Positions 8,484 to 16,578 of a stretch of 33,856 bases of DNA are shown one piece after another; the stretch's first letter is position 1; every line of letters begins with the position of its first letter. The DNA comes from JAFLCM01 sp964510955. GTDB lineage: Bacteria > Planctomycetota > Phycisphaerae > Phycisphaerales > UBA1924. The position numbers and the translations under genes are program-made. Location of the stretch: the NCBI GenBank assembly GCA_964510955.1, contig CAZEDW010000042.1, forward strand, positions 1-33,856, read 5' to 3'. Below the pieces are notes generated by a model. It was not told where the DNA came from. It ran no database searches and saw only the letters and a program-made list of their open reading frames with translations.

Positions 8484-9257
8484 TCAATAGGTGAAGTGCT
8501 TGATGGCCTCGCCCTTGATCCCGATCTCGGTCATCGCTTCGATGCCCAGGTCGAGGTGGGTGTCGGTCCACTGCTTGGTGACCTGCGCGTCCATCTGCTC
8601 GGTCTTCACGCCCTCGGGGGTGAGGGGAACGTCGCTGACGAGGAGCAGGGCGCCGCGGGCGATCTCGTTGTGGTGGCCGACGATGAAGATCGTGGCGGTC
8701 TCCATGTCGATGGCGATGCAGGTGAGCGCTTTGAGGCGCTCCAGAAAGGCCTGGTCGTGCTCCCACACGCGCCGGTTGGTCGTGTAGACCACGCCGGTGC
8801 GGTACTCCATGTGGCGGGCGACGATCTTCTCGGAGACGAACTTGTGCAGCTTGAAACTCGGGAGGGCGGGGACCTCGGGGGGGAAGTAGTCGTTGCTGGT
8901 GCCCTCGCCGCGGATGGCGGCGATGGGCAGGATGAAGTGTCCGATTTCCGTGGAGTGCTTGAGGCCGCCGCACTTGCCCAGGAACAGCACCCCCTTGGGG
9001 CGCCGGGCGATGAGCAGGTCCATGACGATGGCTGCGTTGGGTGAGCCGATGCCGAAGTTGACGATGGAGAGGCCCGCCGAGTTGGTGGCGGCCTGCATGG
9101 GGCGGTTCTCGCCCTGGACGTTGCACTTGAACCGGGCCGCGAACTGCTCGACGTAGTACCGGAAGTTCGTGAGCAGGATGTAGTCACCCAGCGAGTCCAC
9201 CGGGGCCCCGGTGTACCGGGGCAGCCAGGCCCGGGCGATCGACAGCTTGTCTTGCAT
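8484..9257 (-). CDS. amn: AMP nucleosidase (short form)
   Basis: This enzyme hydrolyses AMP to adenine and ribose 5-phosphate, or a closely related nucleotide. The 257 aa form a phosphorylase-like fold without the extra N-terminal domain of enterobacterial Amn, as in the short Bacteroidetes-type enzymes. Visible parts are NFGIGSPNAAIVMDLL, KGVLFLGKCGGLKHSTEIGHFI, CIAIDMETATIF (the nucleobase/ribose-binding Glu motif) and LLLVSDVPLTPEGVKTE (the catalytic Asp region). ATG 9257 is the start. Assignment to AMP nucleosidase rather than another MTAN/PNP family member is by overall resemblance. Confidence 0.85.
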   Translation of the reverse strand: MQDKLSIARAWLPRYTGAPVDSLGDYILLTNFRYYVEQFAARFKCNVQGENRPMQAATNSAGLSIVNFGIGSPNAAIVMDLLIARRPKGVLFLGKCGGLKHSTEIGHFILPIAAIRGEGTSNDYFPPEVPALPSFKLHKFVSEKIVARHMEYRTGVVYTTNRRVWEHDQAFLERLKALTCIAIDMETATIFIVGHHNEIARGALLLVSDVPLTPEGVKTEQMDAQVTKQWTDTHLDLGIEAMTEIGIKGEAIKHFTY

Positions 9258-9346
9258 GGGTGGTAGTGTACGTCGGGGGCGAGAGACTCACTACACTTGG
9301 CGGTTCGGATCGACGCCGGCGTGTGCGCCGGGGAGATGATCCGGAA

Positions 9347-9367
9347 CCCCGCCGGGAACCGGCGGGG
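9347..9367 (+). promoter_or_regulatory. Strong hairpin in the argG leader
   Basis: A perfect 9-bp stem, CCCCGCCGG/CCGGCGGGG, with a GAA loop lies 36 bases before the argG ATG. No U-run follows, so it is not a standard terminator. It may affect translation or RNA stability. Confidence 0.5.
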
Positions 9368-9402
9368 CCCCCAAGGCACCACCGTCTCGCAGTACATCAG
9401 CC

Positions 9403-10623
9403 ATGCCCAAGAAAATCGCCCTCGCCTACTCCGGCGGACTCGACACCTCCTGCATCATCCCCTGGCTCGTGGAGACCTACGCCTGCGAGGTGGTGGCGGT
9501 AGTGGGGGACGTGGGCCAGGGTGAGTCCGAGCTAGAGGGCATCGAGGCCAAGGCGAAGAAGTCGGGCGCCTCGGCGTGCCACGTTGTCGATCTGAAGCGC
9601 GAGTTCATCGAGAAATACGTCTTCCCCACGGTCATCTCCGGGGCGGTGTACGAGGGGCGGTACCTGCTGGGCACGTCGATGGCGCGCCCGATCCTGGGCA
9701 AGGCGCAGGTGGACGTGGCGCTGAAGACCGGCTGTGATTCGCTGTGCCACGGCTGCACCGGCAAGGGCAACGACCAGGTGCGGTTCGAGAGCGCCTACGC
9801 GGCGCTGGCCCCGCACCTGGAGGTGATCGCGCCGTGGAGACTGTGGAATCTCCGCTCGCGCGAGGACATGCTCGACTACCTGGCCAAGCGCGACATCCCG
9901 TGCGCCGCCAGCCGCGAGAAGATCTACAGCCGCGACCGAAATCTCTGGCACATCAGCCACGAGGGGGGGGCGCTGGAAGACCCGTGGAACGCGCCGCCGG
10001 AGGACATCTGGGTGATGTCGTCGTCGCCCGAGAAGGCTCCGGACAAGGCCGAGGAGATCGTGCTGGGGTTCGTCAGCGGGCGCCCGCGCACGCTCAACGG
10101 CAAGGAGCTGCCGCCGGAGAAGATCGTCGGTGAGCTCAACGTCATCGGCGGGCGCCACGGCGTAGGGCGGATCGACCTGATCGAGAACCGTCTCGTCGGC
10201 ATGAAGTCGCGCGGGTGCTACGAGACCCCGGGTGGAGCGATCATCATGGAGGCGCTGCGCGGGCTGGAAGAGATCGTGCTGGACCGTGACACGCGGGCGT
10301 ACCGGCAGGACATCGGGGCCCAGTTCGCCTACGTCGTGTACGACGGCCGCTGGTTCACGCCGCTGCGGGAGGCGCTGTGGGCGGCGGCGGAGAAGATCGC
10401 CGAGCCGCTGACGGGTGACGTGGCGGTGAAGCTGTACAAGGGCAGCGCCACAACGGTGCGCCGGCGCAGCCCGAACATGCTCTACGCCGAGCAGTTCGCC
10501 ACGTTCGGCAAGGACGAGGTCTACAACCAGAAGCACGCGGAGGGATTCATCAGGCTGTTCAGCCTCCCCAGCCGCATCCGCGCCATGAAGAAGCACACGG
10601 TTCCCGGGGGGGGGCTCAAGTAA
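9403..10623 (+). CDS. argG: Argininosuccinate synthase
   Basis: ArgG joins citrulline and aspartate using ATP in the penultimate step of arginine synthesis. The 406 aa match the ~400-residue type I family. The ATP pyrophosphatase loop AYSGGLDTSCIIPWL is at the N-terminus. It is followed by VGDVGQGE, CHGCTGKGNDQVRFE, the SREKIYSRDRNLWHISHEGG region and GRHGVGRIDLIENRLVGMKSR. The ATG is at 9403. The stop overlaps the argH start (TAATG), so the two are translated together. A strong hairpin lies in its leader. Confidence 0.97.
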   Translation: MPKKIALAYSGGLDTSCIIPWLVETYACEVVAVVGDVGQGESELEGIEAKAKKSGASACHVVDLKREFIEKYVFPTVISGAVYEGRYLLGTSMARPILGKAQVDVALKTGCDSLCHGCTGKGNDQVRFESAYAALAPHLEVIAPWRLWNLRSREDMLDYLAKRDIPCAASREKIYSRDRNLWHISHEGGALEDPWNAPPEDIWVMSSSPEKAPDKAEEIVLGFVSGRPRTLNGKELPPEKIVGELNVIGGRHGVGRIDLIENRLVGMKSRGCYETPGGAIIMEALRGLEEIVLDRDTRAYRQDIGAQFAYVVYDGRWFTPLREALWAAAEKIAEPLTGDVAVKLYKGSATTVRRRSPNMLYAEQFATFGKDEVYNQKHAEGFIRLFSLPSRIRAMKKHTVPGGGLK

Positions 10624-12014
10624 TGGCGCTGTGGGGCGGGCGGTTCGACCCCGCGTCGGGCGGGCCCGATGCGCTCTTCAGGGCGTTCAATGACTCGCTG
10701 GCGTTCGACCGGCGTTTGCTGCGCGAGGACGTCGAGGGCTCGATCGCCTGGGCCGCGGCGATCCGGCGCGCGGGCGTCATCACCGAGGACGAGCGGGCCA
10801 AGCTTGAAGAGGCCCTGCGCGGGATCGTCATCGAGGTGCAGACCAACCCCTCGCTCGTCGAGCGCGCGCAGGACGAGGACGTGCACTCGTTCGTCGAGCG
10901 CCTGCTGGTCGAGCGCGTGGGGCCCTTGGGCAAGAAGCTGCACACCGGGCGCAGCCGCAACGACCAGGTGGCGACCGACCTGCGGCTGTGGTCCGCGCGG
11001 TGCATCGGTGAGTCGCTGCTCCCGGCCCTGCGCGAGGCGAGGGCCTCGCTGCTGCGCCTGGCGCAGCGCGAGGTCGAGAGCGTCCTGCCCGGCTACACGC
11101 ACCTGCAGCGTGCGCAGCCGGTGCTGTGGGGGCACTGGGCCCTGGCGTACGCCGAGATGCTGGAGCGCGACGCAGAGCGGCTGGCGCAGGCGAGGGCCCG
11201 GGCGCGCGTGTCGCCTCTGGGCTCGGGGGCGCTGGCGGGGACCGCCTACGCGGTCGACCGCGAGCAGCTCGCCCGCGACCTGGGTTTCGAGCGGGCCAGC
11301 CGCAACAGCCTCGACGCGGTGAGCGACCGCGACTTCGCCGTAGACATCGTGAACGCCTGCGTGCTGTGCGCGCTGCACCTGTCGCGCCTGGCCGAGGACC
11401 TCATCATCTATTCCAGCGGTGAGTTCGCCTTCGTCGAGATGAGCGACAAATGGTCGAGCGGCAGCTCGCTGATGCCGCAGAAGAAGAACCCCGACGCCCT
11501 GGAGCTGATCCGCGGCAAGGCCGGTCGGGTGGTCGGCGCCCAGGCGGCGCTCAACACGGTGCTCAAGGGCCTCCCGCTGGCCTACAACAAGGACCTCCAG
11601 GAAGACAAGGAGCCGCTCTTCGAGGCCACCGACTCGCTCGCCCTGTGCCTGCGCGCGCTCCCGGGCGTGCTCGACGGCATGACCGTGAACCGCGAGAACT
11701 GCCGGCGCGCCGCCGAGGGCGGGCACGCCAACGCGACCGACCTGGCCGATTACCTCGTCGAGAAGGGTGTCCCGTTCCGCGAGGCGCACGAGGTCGCGGG
11801 TCGGGTGGTGCGGCTGGCGCTGTCGCGCGGGGTGGCGATTGAGAAGCTCCCGCTCGACGACATCCGGGCGCTGGCGCCGCAGGCCGAGGGCGACCTGTTC
11901 CCGCGGCTGGCGCTCGACGCGATTATCGCCAAGCGTGATGTCGCCGGCGGCACCGCGCCGGGCCGGGTGCGCGATCAGCTCCGAGAGGCCCTGGCGCGAC
12001 CGTTGCCTGGGTGA
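10623..12014 (+). CDS. argH: Argininosuccinate lyase
   Basis: ArgH splits argininosuccinate into arginine and fumarate, the last step of the pathway begun by argG just upstream. The 463 aa follow the fumarase/aspartase superfamily plan. Visible motifs are MALWGGRFDPASG at the start, EDVHSFVERLL, KLHTGRSRNDQVATDLRLW, PGYTHLQRAQPV (catalytic His), and the signature SSLMPQKKNPDALELIRGK on the flexible Ser loop. TAATG overlap with argG indicates translational coupling. No terminator is obvious in the 52 bases before the convergent next gene. Confidence 0.97.
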   Translation: MALWGGRFDPASGGPDALFRAFNDSLAFDRRLLREDVEGSIAWAAAIRRAGVITEDERAKLEEALRGIVIEVQTNPSLVERAQDEDVHSFVERLLVERVGPLGKKLHTGRSRNDQVATDLRLWSARCIGESLLPALREARASLLRLAQREVESVLPGYTHLQRAQPVLWGHWALAYAEMLERDAERLAQARARARVSPLGSGALAGTAYAVDREQLARDLGFERASRNSLDAVSDRDFAVDIVNACVLCALHLSRLAEDLIIYSSGEFAFVEMSDKWSSGSSLMPQKKNPDALELIRGKAGRVVGAQAALNTVLKGLPLAYNKDLQEDKEPLFEATDSLALCLRALPGVLDGMTVNRENCRRAAEGGHANATDLADYLVEKGVPFREAHEVAGRVVRLALSRGVAIEKLPLDDIRALAPQAEGDLFPRLALDAIIAKRDVAGGTAPGRVRDQLREALARPLPG

Positions 12015-12066
12015 TCGCCCGACTGAAGGGCCGGGGCCGACAAGCTGCCGGTCACATCGCCGTTGC

Positions 12067-13200
12067 CTACTGCTTCGCGACGCCCATGACGCCGATCAGC
12101 GCCTTGCCCGGCTCGTGCGACTTCAGCATGTCCGCCACCTTGCGCGGGAGCGGTCGGCCCTGGGCCTGCATCAGCACGCCGGCGGTGAACCACGCGTCGG
12201 CCTTGCCCGACTTCTGCGCGAACCCCACGGCCCTCACCACCAGCCGCGAGAGCTCGGCTTTGCCCGAAAGCAGCTCCGCGTCCAACGGGCGTTTCACCAG
12301 CGATGGATCAGAGGAGTAGGCGTCGATCATTGCGCGGACGCTCTCGGGCCCGCGCTTCTGCCCGATGAGCGCGACGGCCATCAGCCGCTGCAGCTCGGCC
12401 CTGGTCCAGGTGAACGCCGGCGGGTTCTGTGGGCTCTGAGCCGTCACGGGCGCGGGCGCCGAGCCGGGAGGCGCCGCGCCGGGGGTCGCGCCGGGGGTCG
12501 CACCGGGCGCGGCGTCGGGACCCGGGGGCGTGTCACTGGGCAACTGGCTCATCAGCACCGCGATCGCCGTTGCGGCCTGCTCATAGTTGTGAGCGCGCAG
12601 CGTCAGCACCAGCCGCATCGCCGGCGTGACCACTGGCGTCGGCGGCGCCGGCGGGAGCAACTGCGGATCAAGCCGGCGCGCCGTCTGTTGCAGCGTTTCG
12701 TTGGGATAACCCAGGCGCCACGCGTAACGGGTCTGGTTGCCCCAGAAAATACCGACGCCGCCGTTGTTCCAGTAGTACGGCCATTCGAGCACATAGACGA
12801 CGCCGGGCGGGCAGTTCACGGGCGGCTGCGGGCACGGCGTGGTCGGGCCGGGGGCCGGGGGCGGGACGGAGGGCAGCGCCGGGGGTTGGCCCGGTTGCGG
12901 CGCCGTTGCGCTGGGGGCCGGACTAAGCGGTTGGGTGCCCGGGCCGGTGTCGCCGCCGGGGGTCGCGGGGGGAGCGGCCCCGCCCGGCACGGGATTGAAC
13001 GGGAACCCCGGGACGGTCGGGTTGGCCCCGTTGGGAGTCGGCTGCGGTTGCCCCGGAGCGGACTGCTGGGGCGAGCCGGATTGGTCGCCGGGGGCGGGGG
13101 GCGCCGGCGGTACGCCGATGGGGCGGTCGGCGCCACAGGCCACGCATGCCCCGAGCAGCAGGCTTGCCCAGTGGATGGTGGTCCGTAGCCCGGTGTTCAT
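12067..13200 (-). CDS. Proline-rich lipoprotein of unknown function
   Basis: I do not recognise the family. The ATG at 13200 has GGAG about 8 nt upstream; the longer frame upstream lacks a site. The 377-aa product starts with a short charged segment and hydrophobic stretch ending in a lipobox LGAC (Cys19), so it is probably a lipoprotein. Residues about 25-125 are low-complexity Pro/Gly/Gln/Ala, followed by a compact part with WPYYWNNGGVGIFWGNQ. A second linker holds PGATPGATPGA repeats encoded by 12-nt repeats near 12475-12515. The helical C-terminal domain (MAVALIGQKRGPESV and onward) may be globular. It is convergent with argH. Confidence 0.8.
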   Translation of the reverse strand: MNTGLRTTIHWASLLLGACVACGADRPIGVPPAPPAPGDQSGSPQQSAPGQPQPTPNGANPTVPGFPFNPVPGGAAPPATPGGDTGPGTQPLSPAPSATAPQPGQPPALPSVPPPAPGPTTPCPQPPVNCPPGVVYVLEWPYYWNNGGVGIFWGNQTRYAWRLGYPNETLQQTARRLDPQLLPPAPPTPVVTPAMRLVLTLRAHNYEQAATAIAVLMSQLPSDTPPGPDAAPGATPGATPGAAPPGSAPAPVTAQSPQNPPAFTWTRAELQRLMAVALIGQKRGPESVRAMIDAYSSDPSLVKRPLDAELLSGKAELSRLVVRAVGFAQKSGKADAWFTAGVLMQAQGRPLPRKVADMLKSHEPGKALIGVMGVAKQ

Positions 13201-13333
13201 TCGCGGTCTCCGCCTCAATGGTATTCGCCGACCACTTCCAGACGCCCGGACCGCCGCGCGGTTCCAGAAGGGTTCCAATGTGGGCGGCTGATTTCATCCG
13301 CGAATGCGGCAAGGCAGGCTATCATCGCGGCCC

Positions 13334-13996
13334 ATGGAACCCCGGATCAATCGACGCGGCGCACTGTTGGGGCTGGCGGTCTGCGGCCTGGCGGTTCTGC
13401 CGTCGTGCGGGTGGGTCGCGGGGCTGGGCGGTTCATCGAACCTGCGGCTGGACGCCCGCAACGGCGCCGCCCAGATGAGCCCCGCCTTCACCACCTCGGT
13501 CTACGCATTCGAGGACGACAACACGGTTGACGTCGTGATGACCGACCTGCCGATCGACCGGCTCCTGCAGGCGGCCGACGGCGAGCTGGCCGAGCCCCTG
13601 CCCGCGGGCAGCCTGGTGCGCGTCCACATGTTCATGAACCCCCGCGCCGGGTACACCCCGATCGACTACACCGCCGCCAACGCGACCGTGACGTACGCCG
13701 TGGTCGCCGGCGAGGTCTACGGCGTCTACAGCGGCGCCGGGTTCCTTCTGCCCAGTTCCACGCCCGGAGAGGCCTCGTTTTCCGGGCAGACCAGCGGCGC
13801 CAACCTCAAGCTCGCGTCGGCGATGCCCGGCTTCGACGACAAGCTCGGCCCGTGTGAAGTCTCCGGCCGGGTGGCGGCCACCCGCGACGACGACCGGGCG
13901 CGGAAGCTGAGCGGCCTGTTGAGCGCGATGGCGCGGTACGCCGTCGCCACCGCCGACTCCAAAGCACCAGCGCCCGACGCTGCCCACCCCCAATGA
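13334..13996 (+). CDS. Lipoprotein of unknown function
   Basis: The start is ATG 13334, giving 220 aa. The N-terminus has a twin arginine (INRRGALLG) and a hydrophobic stretch ending in lipobox LPSC (Cys25), so export as a lipoprotein is likely, possibly by the Tat route. The mature part is beta-rich (VYAFEDDNTVDVVMTDLPI, LVRVHMFMNPRAGYTPID). I do not recognise a family. lpxA follows after 13 bases in the same direction, and the adjacent lipoprotein gene is divergent. A role at the cell envelope is likely but inferred only from the signal and neighbour. Confidence 0.82.
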   Translation: MEPRINRRGALLGLAVCGLAVLPSCGWVAGLGGSSNLRLDARNGAAQMSPAFTTSVYAFEDDNTVDVVMTDLPIDRLLQAADGELAEPLPAGSLVRVHMFMNPRAGYTPIDYTAANATVTYAVVAGEVYGVYSGAGFLLPSSTPGEASFSGQTSGANLKLASAMPGFDDKLGPCEVSGRVAATRDDDRARKLSGLLSAMARYAVATADSKAPAPDAAHPQ

Positions 13997-14009
13997 GGCG
14001 TCCTCACCC

Positions 14010-14879
14010 GTGAGTTCACCCAACATCCATCCCGAGGCCCGTGTCGATCCGCTGGCGCGGGTGCACCCCACGTCGCGCGTCGGCGCCGGCGCCGTGATCG
14101 AGGCCAACGCCGTCGTCGGGCCACAGTGCGTCATCGGCGCGGGGACCAGGCTGCGCACGGGCAGCGTGATCGTCGAGCACACCACGCTCGGCGAGGGCAA
14201 CGACGTCCACCCCACCTGCGTCCTGGGCGGCGACCCGCAGGACCGCGCGTTCACCGGCGAGATCAGGGGCGAGCTGATCATCGGCGACCGCAACATCTTC
14301 CGCGAGGGGGTCACGTTCAACCGCGGCACCGGCAACGGCCCGCCCACGCGTGTCGGCTCGGGCTGCATGTTCATGGCCGCCTCCCACGCCGGCCACAACT
14401 GCCAGATCGGCGACAACTGCACCTTCGCCAACGGCGCCCTCCTGGCCGGCCACGTGCGGATGGGCGCCGGCGTCGTGATGGCGGGGGGCACGGCGGTCCA
14501 CCAGTTCACCAACATCGGCGACGGCGTGATGTTCCAGGGCGGCGCCATGGTCGGGATGCACGTGCCGCCATACATGGTGCTCACCGGGGTCAACCGCATC
14601 GCCGGGATCAACCGCGTCGGGCTGCGGCGCAACCCCGCGATGGCGCCGCGCGACCGCGAAGAGATCAAGGAACTCTACAAGGCGGTCTTCCGGCACCGCG
14701 GGGCGGCCCCGCTGCTTGCCCTGGCCGAGGAGCTGCTCGCCAAGCGCGACTGGGGGCTGGCCGGGACCACGTTCCTGCGGTTCATCGTGGACGCGCTGAA
14801 TGAGAAGCCGCCGCGGGCACGCGGCGTCTGCGGCGCGAGGGTGCGCCCAGGCGATGCGCAGGCGGGCGACGCGGACTGA
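14010..14879 (+). CDS. lpxA: UDP-N-acetylglucosamine acyltransferase
   Basis: LpxA transfers a 3-hydroxyacyl chain from acyl-ACP to UDP-GlcNAc, the first step of lipid A synthesis. The 289 aa (GTG start at 14010) contain left-handed beta-helix hexapeptide repeats from about residue 5 to 190. The MAASHAGHNCQIGDNC segment aligns with the catalytic-His region (AHIAHDC in E. coli), and ANGALLAGHV follows. The GVNRIAGINRVGLRRNPAM hinge and helical C-terminal domain (REEIKELYKAVF) are typical. It is slightly longer than the usual ~262 aa because of a C-terminal tail. It implies a diderm that makes lipid A. Confidence 0.94.
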   Translation: MSSPNIHPEARVDPLARVHPTSRVGAGAVIEANAVVGPQCVIGAGTRLRTGSVIVEHTTLGEGNDVHPTCVLGGDPQDRAFTGEIRGELIIGDRNIFREGVTFNRGTGNGPPTRVGSGCMFMAASHAGHNCQIGDNCTFANGALLAGHVRMGAGVVMAGGTAVHQFTNIGDGVMFQGGAMVGMHVPPYMVLTGVNRIAGINRVGLRRNPAMAPRDREEIKELYKAVFRHRGAAPLLALAEELLAKRDWGLAGTTFLRFIVDALNEKPPRARGVCGARVRPGDAQAGDAD

Positions 14880-14904
14880 TCGCCGGGCGTTAGACTGGCC
14901 GGCA

Positions 14905-16578
14905 ATGACCCGCGCCGCGCCCACGCCCGCCACCCCGTCTTCGAACGCCATCAACCAGCTCCGCGCGCTCAACGAGGAGTACCAGGCTATCGAGCGCGAG
15001 CTGAAGCTCGGCGGCGGCCTCAAGGCCATCGACCGCCAGCACGAAAAAGGCCGCCTCACCGCCCGCGAGCGCGTCGAAAAGCTGCTGGACGATCCCAAGC
15101 AGTTCCAGGAGCTGGGGCTGTGGGCGGCTTACGGCATGTACAAGGAGCACGGCGGGGCGCCGGGCGCGGGGGTGGTCACCGGTATCGGGGCCGTTCAGGG
15201 CCGAGAGTGCATGATCATCGCCAACGACGCGACGGTCAAAGCCGGCGCGTTCTTCCCGATGACGTGCAAGAAGATCATCCGGGCCCAGCACATCGCGATG
15301 ATGGCGCGCCTGCCGCTGATCTACCTCGTGGACAGCGCCGGCGTGTTCCTTCCCCTGCAGGAAGATGTGTTCCCCGACACCGACGATTTCGGGCGCATCT
15401 TCCGTAACAACGCCGTCATCAGCGCCATGGGCATCCCGCAGGTGGCCGCGATCATGGGCTACTGCGTCGCCGGCGGCGGGTACCTGCCGGTTTTGTGCGA
15501 CACGCTGCTGATGACCGAGGGCTCGGGCCTGTACCTGGCCGGCCCGGCGCTGGTGAAAGCCGCGATCGGGCAGGAAATCACCGACGAGGAACTCGGCGGG
15601 GCGTCGATGCACGCGAGCATCTCGGGCACCATCGACTTCAAGGAGAAGGACGACGAGGCGTGCATCGCGCGGCTGCGGGGCCTGATGGAGAGGCACCACG
15701 CCGTCGGGGCATCAAGGCAGACCGGTGATTCCAGGAAGCCGGCGCGGGCGCCCGATGAGGTCTACAGCGTGTTCACCGACAAGGCCGGGGCCCAATACGA
15801 CGCGCGTGACGTGATCGCGTGCCTCGTCGACCCCGGTTTCGATGAGTACAAAGCTGACTTCGGCCAGGCCATCGTCTGCGGTTACGCGTGCATCGGCGGG
15901 CATCCCTGCGGCATTGTGGCCAATCAGAAGAAGGTCACGCAGCGTTCGCTGCCGGGCAACCGGGCACCCGGAACCGGTCCGGTCAAGGCGGTGTCCATGC
16001 CGGGGGTCATCTACGACGACTCCGCCGACAAGGCCGCGCGGTTCATCATGGACTGCAACCAACGAAAGATCCCGCTGGTGTTCCTGCACGACACCACGGG
16101 GTTCATGGTCGGGCGCGACAGCGAGCAATCCGGCATCATCCGCTCGGGCGCCAAGATGGTGAACGCCATGAGCAACAGCATCGTGCCCAAGATCGTGGTG
16201 ATCCTCGGCGGCAGCTACGGGGCGGGCAACTACGCCATGTGCGGGCGCGCCTTCGACCCGTTCCTCAGCCTCGCGTGGCCGTGCGCCAAGTGCGCCGTCA
16301 TGGGAGCGGCCCAGGCCTCGGGTGTGCTCGCGACCATCGAAGAAGCGAGCCGCAAGCGCAAAGGCGAGACGATCGACGAGGAAACGCACAGGGCCATCCT
16401 GGCTGCCGTGCGCGAGAGCTACAACGAGCAGCAGGACATCCGGCACGGCGCCGCACGCGGGTGGCTCGACCGCATCATCCAGCCGCACGACACCCGAAAC
16501 GAGCTCATCGCCGCGATCCGCTCAACCTCAGGATGGGATTACTCGCGCGAGTTCAAGACGGGTGTGTTGCAGGTATAA
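14905..16578 (+). CDS. Acyl-CoA carboxylase carboxyltransferase (beta) subunit
   Basis: This is a carboxyltransferase that moves CO2 from biotin to an acyl-CoA. The 557 aa begin at ATG 14905, 25 bases after lpxA. The N-terminal half has DRQHEKGRLTARERVEKLLD, the acyl-CoA side motif ATVKAGAFFPMTCKK and GIPQVAAIMGYCVAGGGYLP. The C-terminal half has GVIYDDSADKAARFIMDC, PLVFLHDTTGFMVG and GGSYGAGNYAMCGRAFDP. The best resemblance is to methylcrotonoyl-CoA-type subunits, but substrate cannot be decided. No partner alpha subunit is adjacent; accB/accC at 643-2642 might serve it. Its 3' end overlaps the convergent next gene by 26 bp. Confidence 0.9.
   Translation: MTRAAPTPATPSSNAINQLRALNEEYQAIERELKLGGGLKAIDRQHEKGRLTARERVEKLLDDPKQFQELGLWAAYGMYKEHGGAPGAGVVTGIGAVQGRECMIIANDATVKAGAFFPMTCKKIIRAQHIAMMARLPLIYLVDSAGVFLPLQEDVFPDTDDFGRIFRNNAVISAMGIPQVAAIMGYCVAGGGYLPVLCDTLLMTEGSGLYLAGPALVKAAIGQEITDEELGGASMHASISGTIDFKEKDDEACIARLRGLMERHHAVGASRQTGDSRKPARAPDEVYSVFTDKAGAQYDARDVIACLVDPGFDEYKADFGQAIVCGYACIGGHPCGIVANQKKVTQRSLPGNRAPGTGPVKAVSMPGVIYDDSADKAARFIMDCNQRKIPLVFLHDTTGFMVGRDSEQSGIIRSGAKMVNAMSNSIVPKIVVILGGSYGAGNYAMCGRAFDPFLSLAWPCAKCAVMGAAQASGVLATIEEASRKRKGETIDEETHRAILAAVRESYNEQQDIRHGAARGWLDRIIQPHDTRNELIAAIRSTSGWDYSREFKTGVLQV

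Noticed and set aside
7551..9044. 497-residue plus-strand frame
   Set aside because: It is antisense to the unknown gene and AMP nucleosidase and runs through two dispersed repeats.
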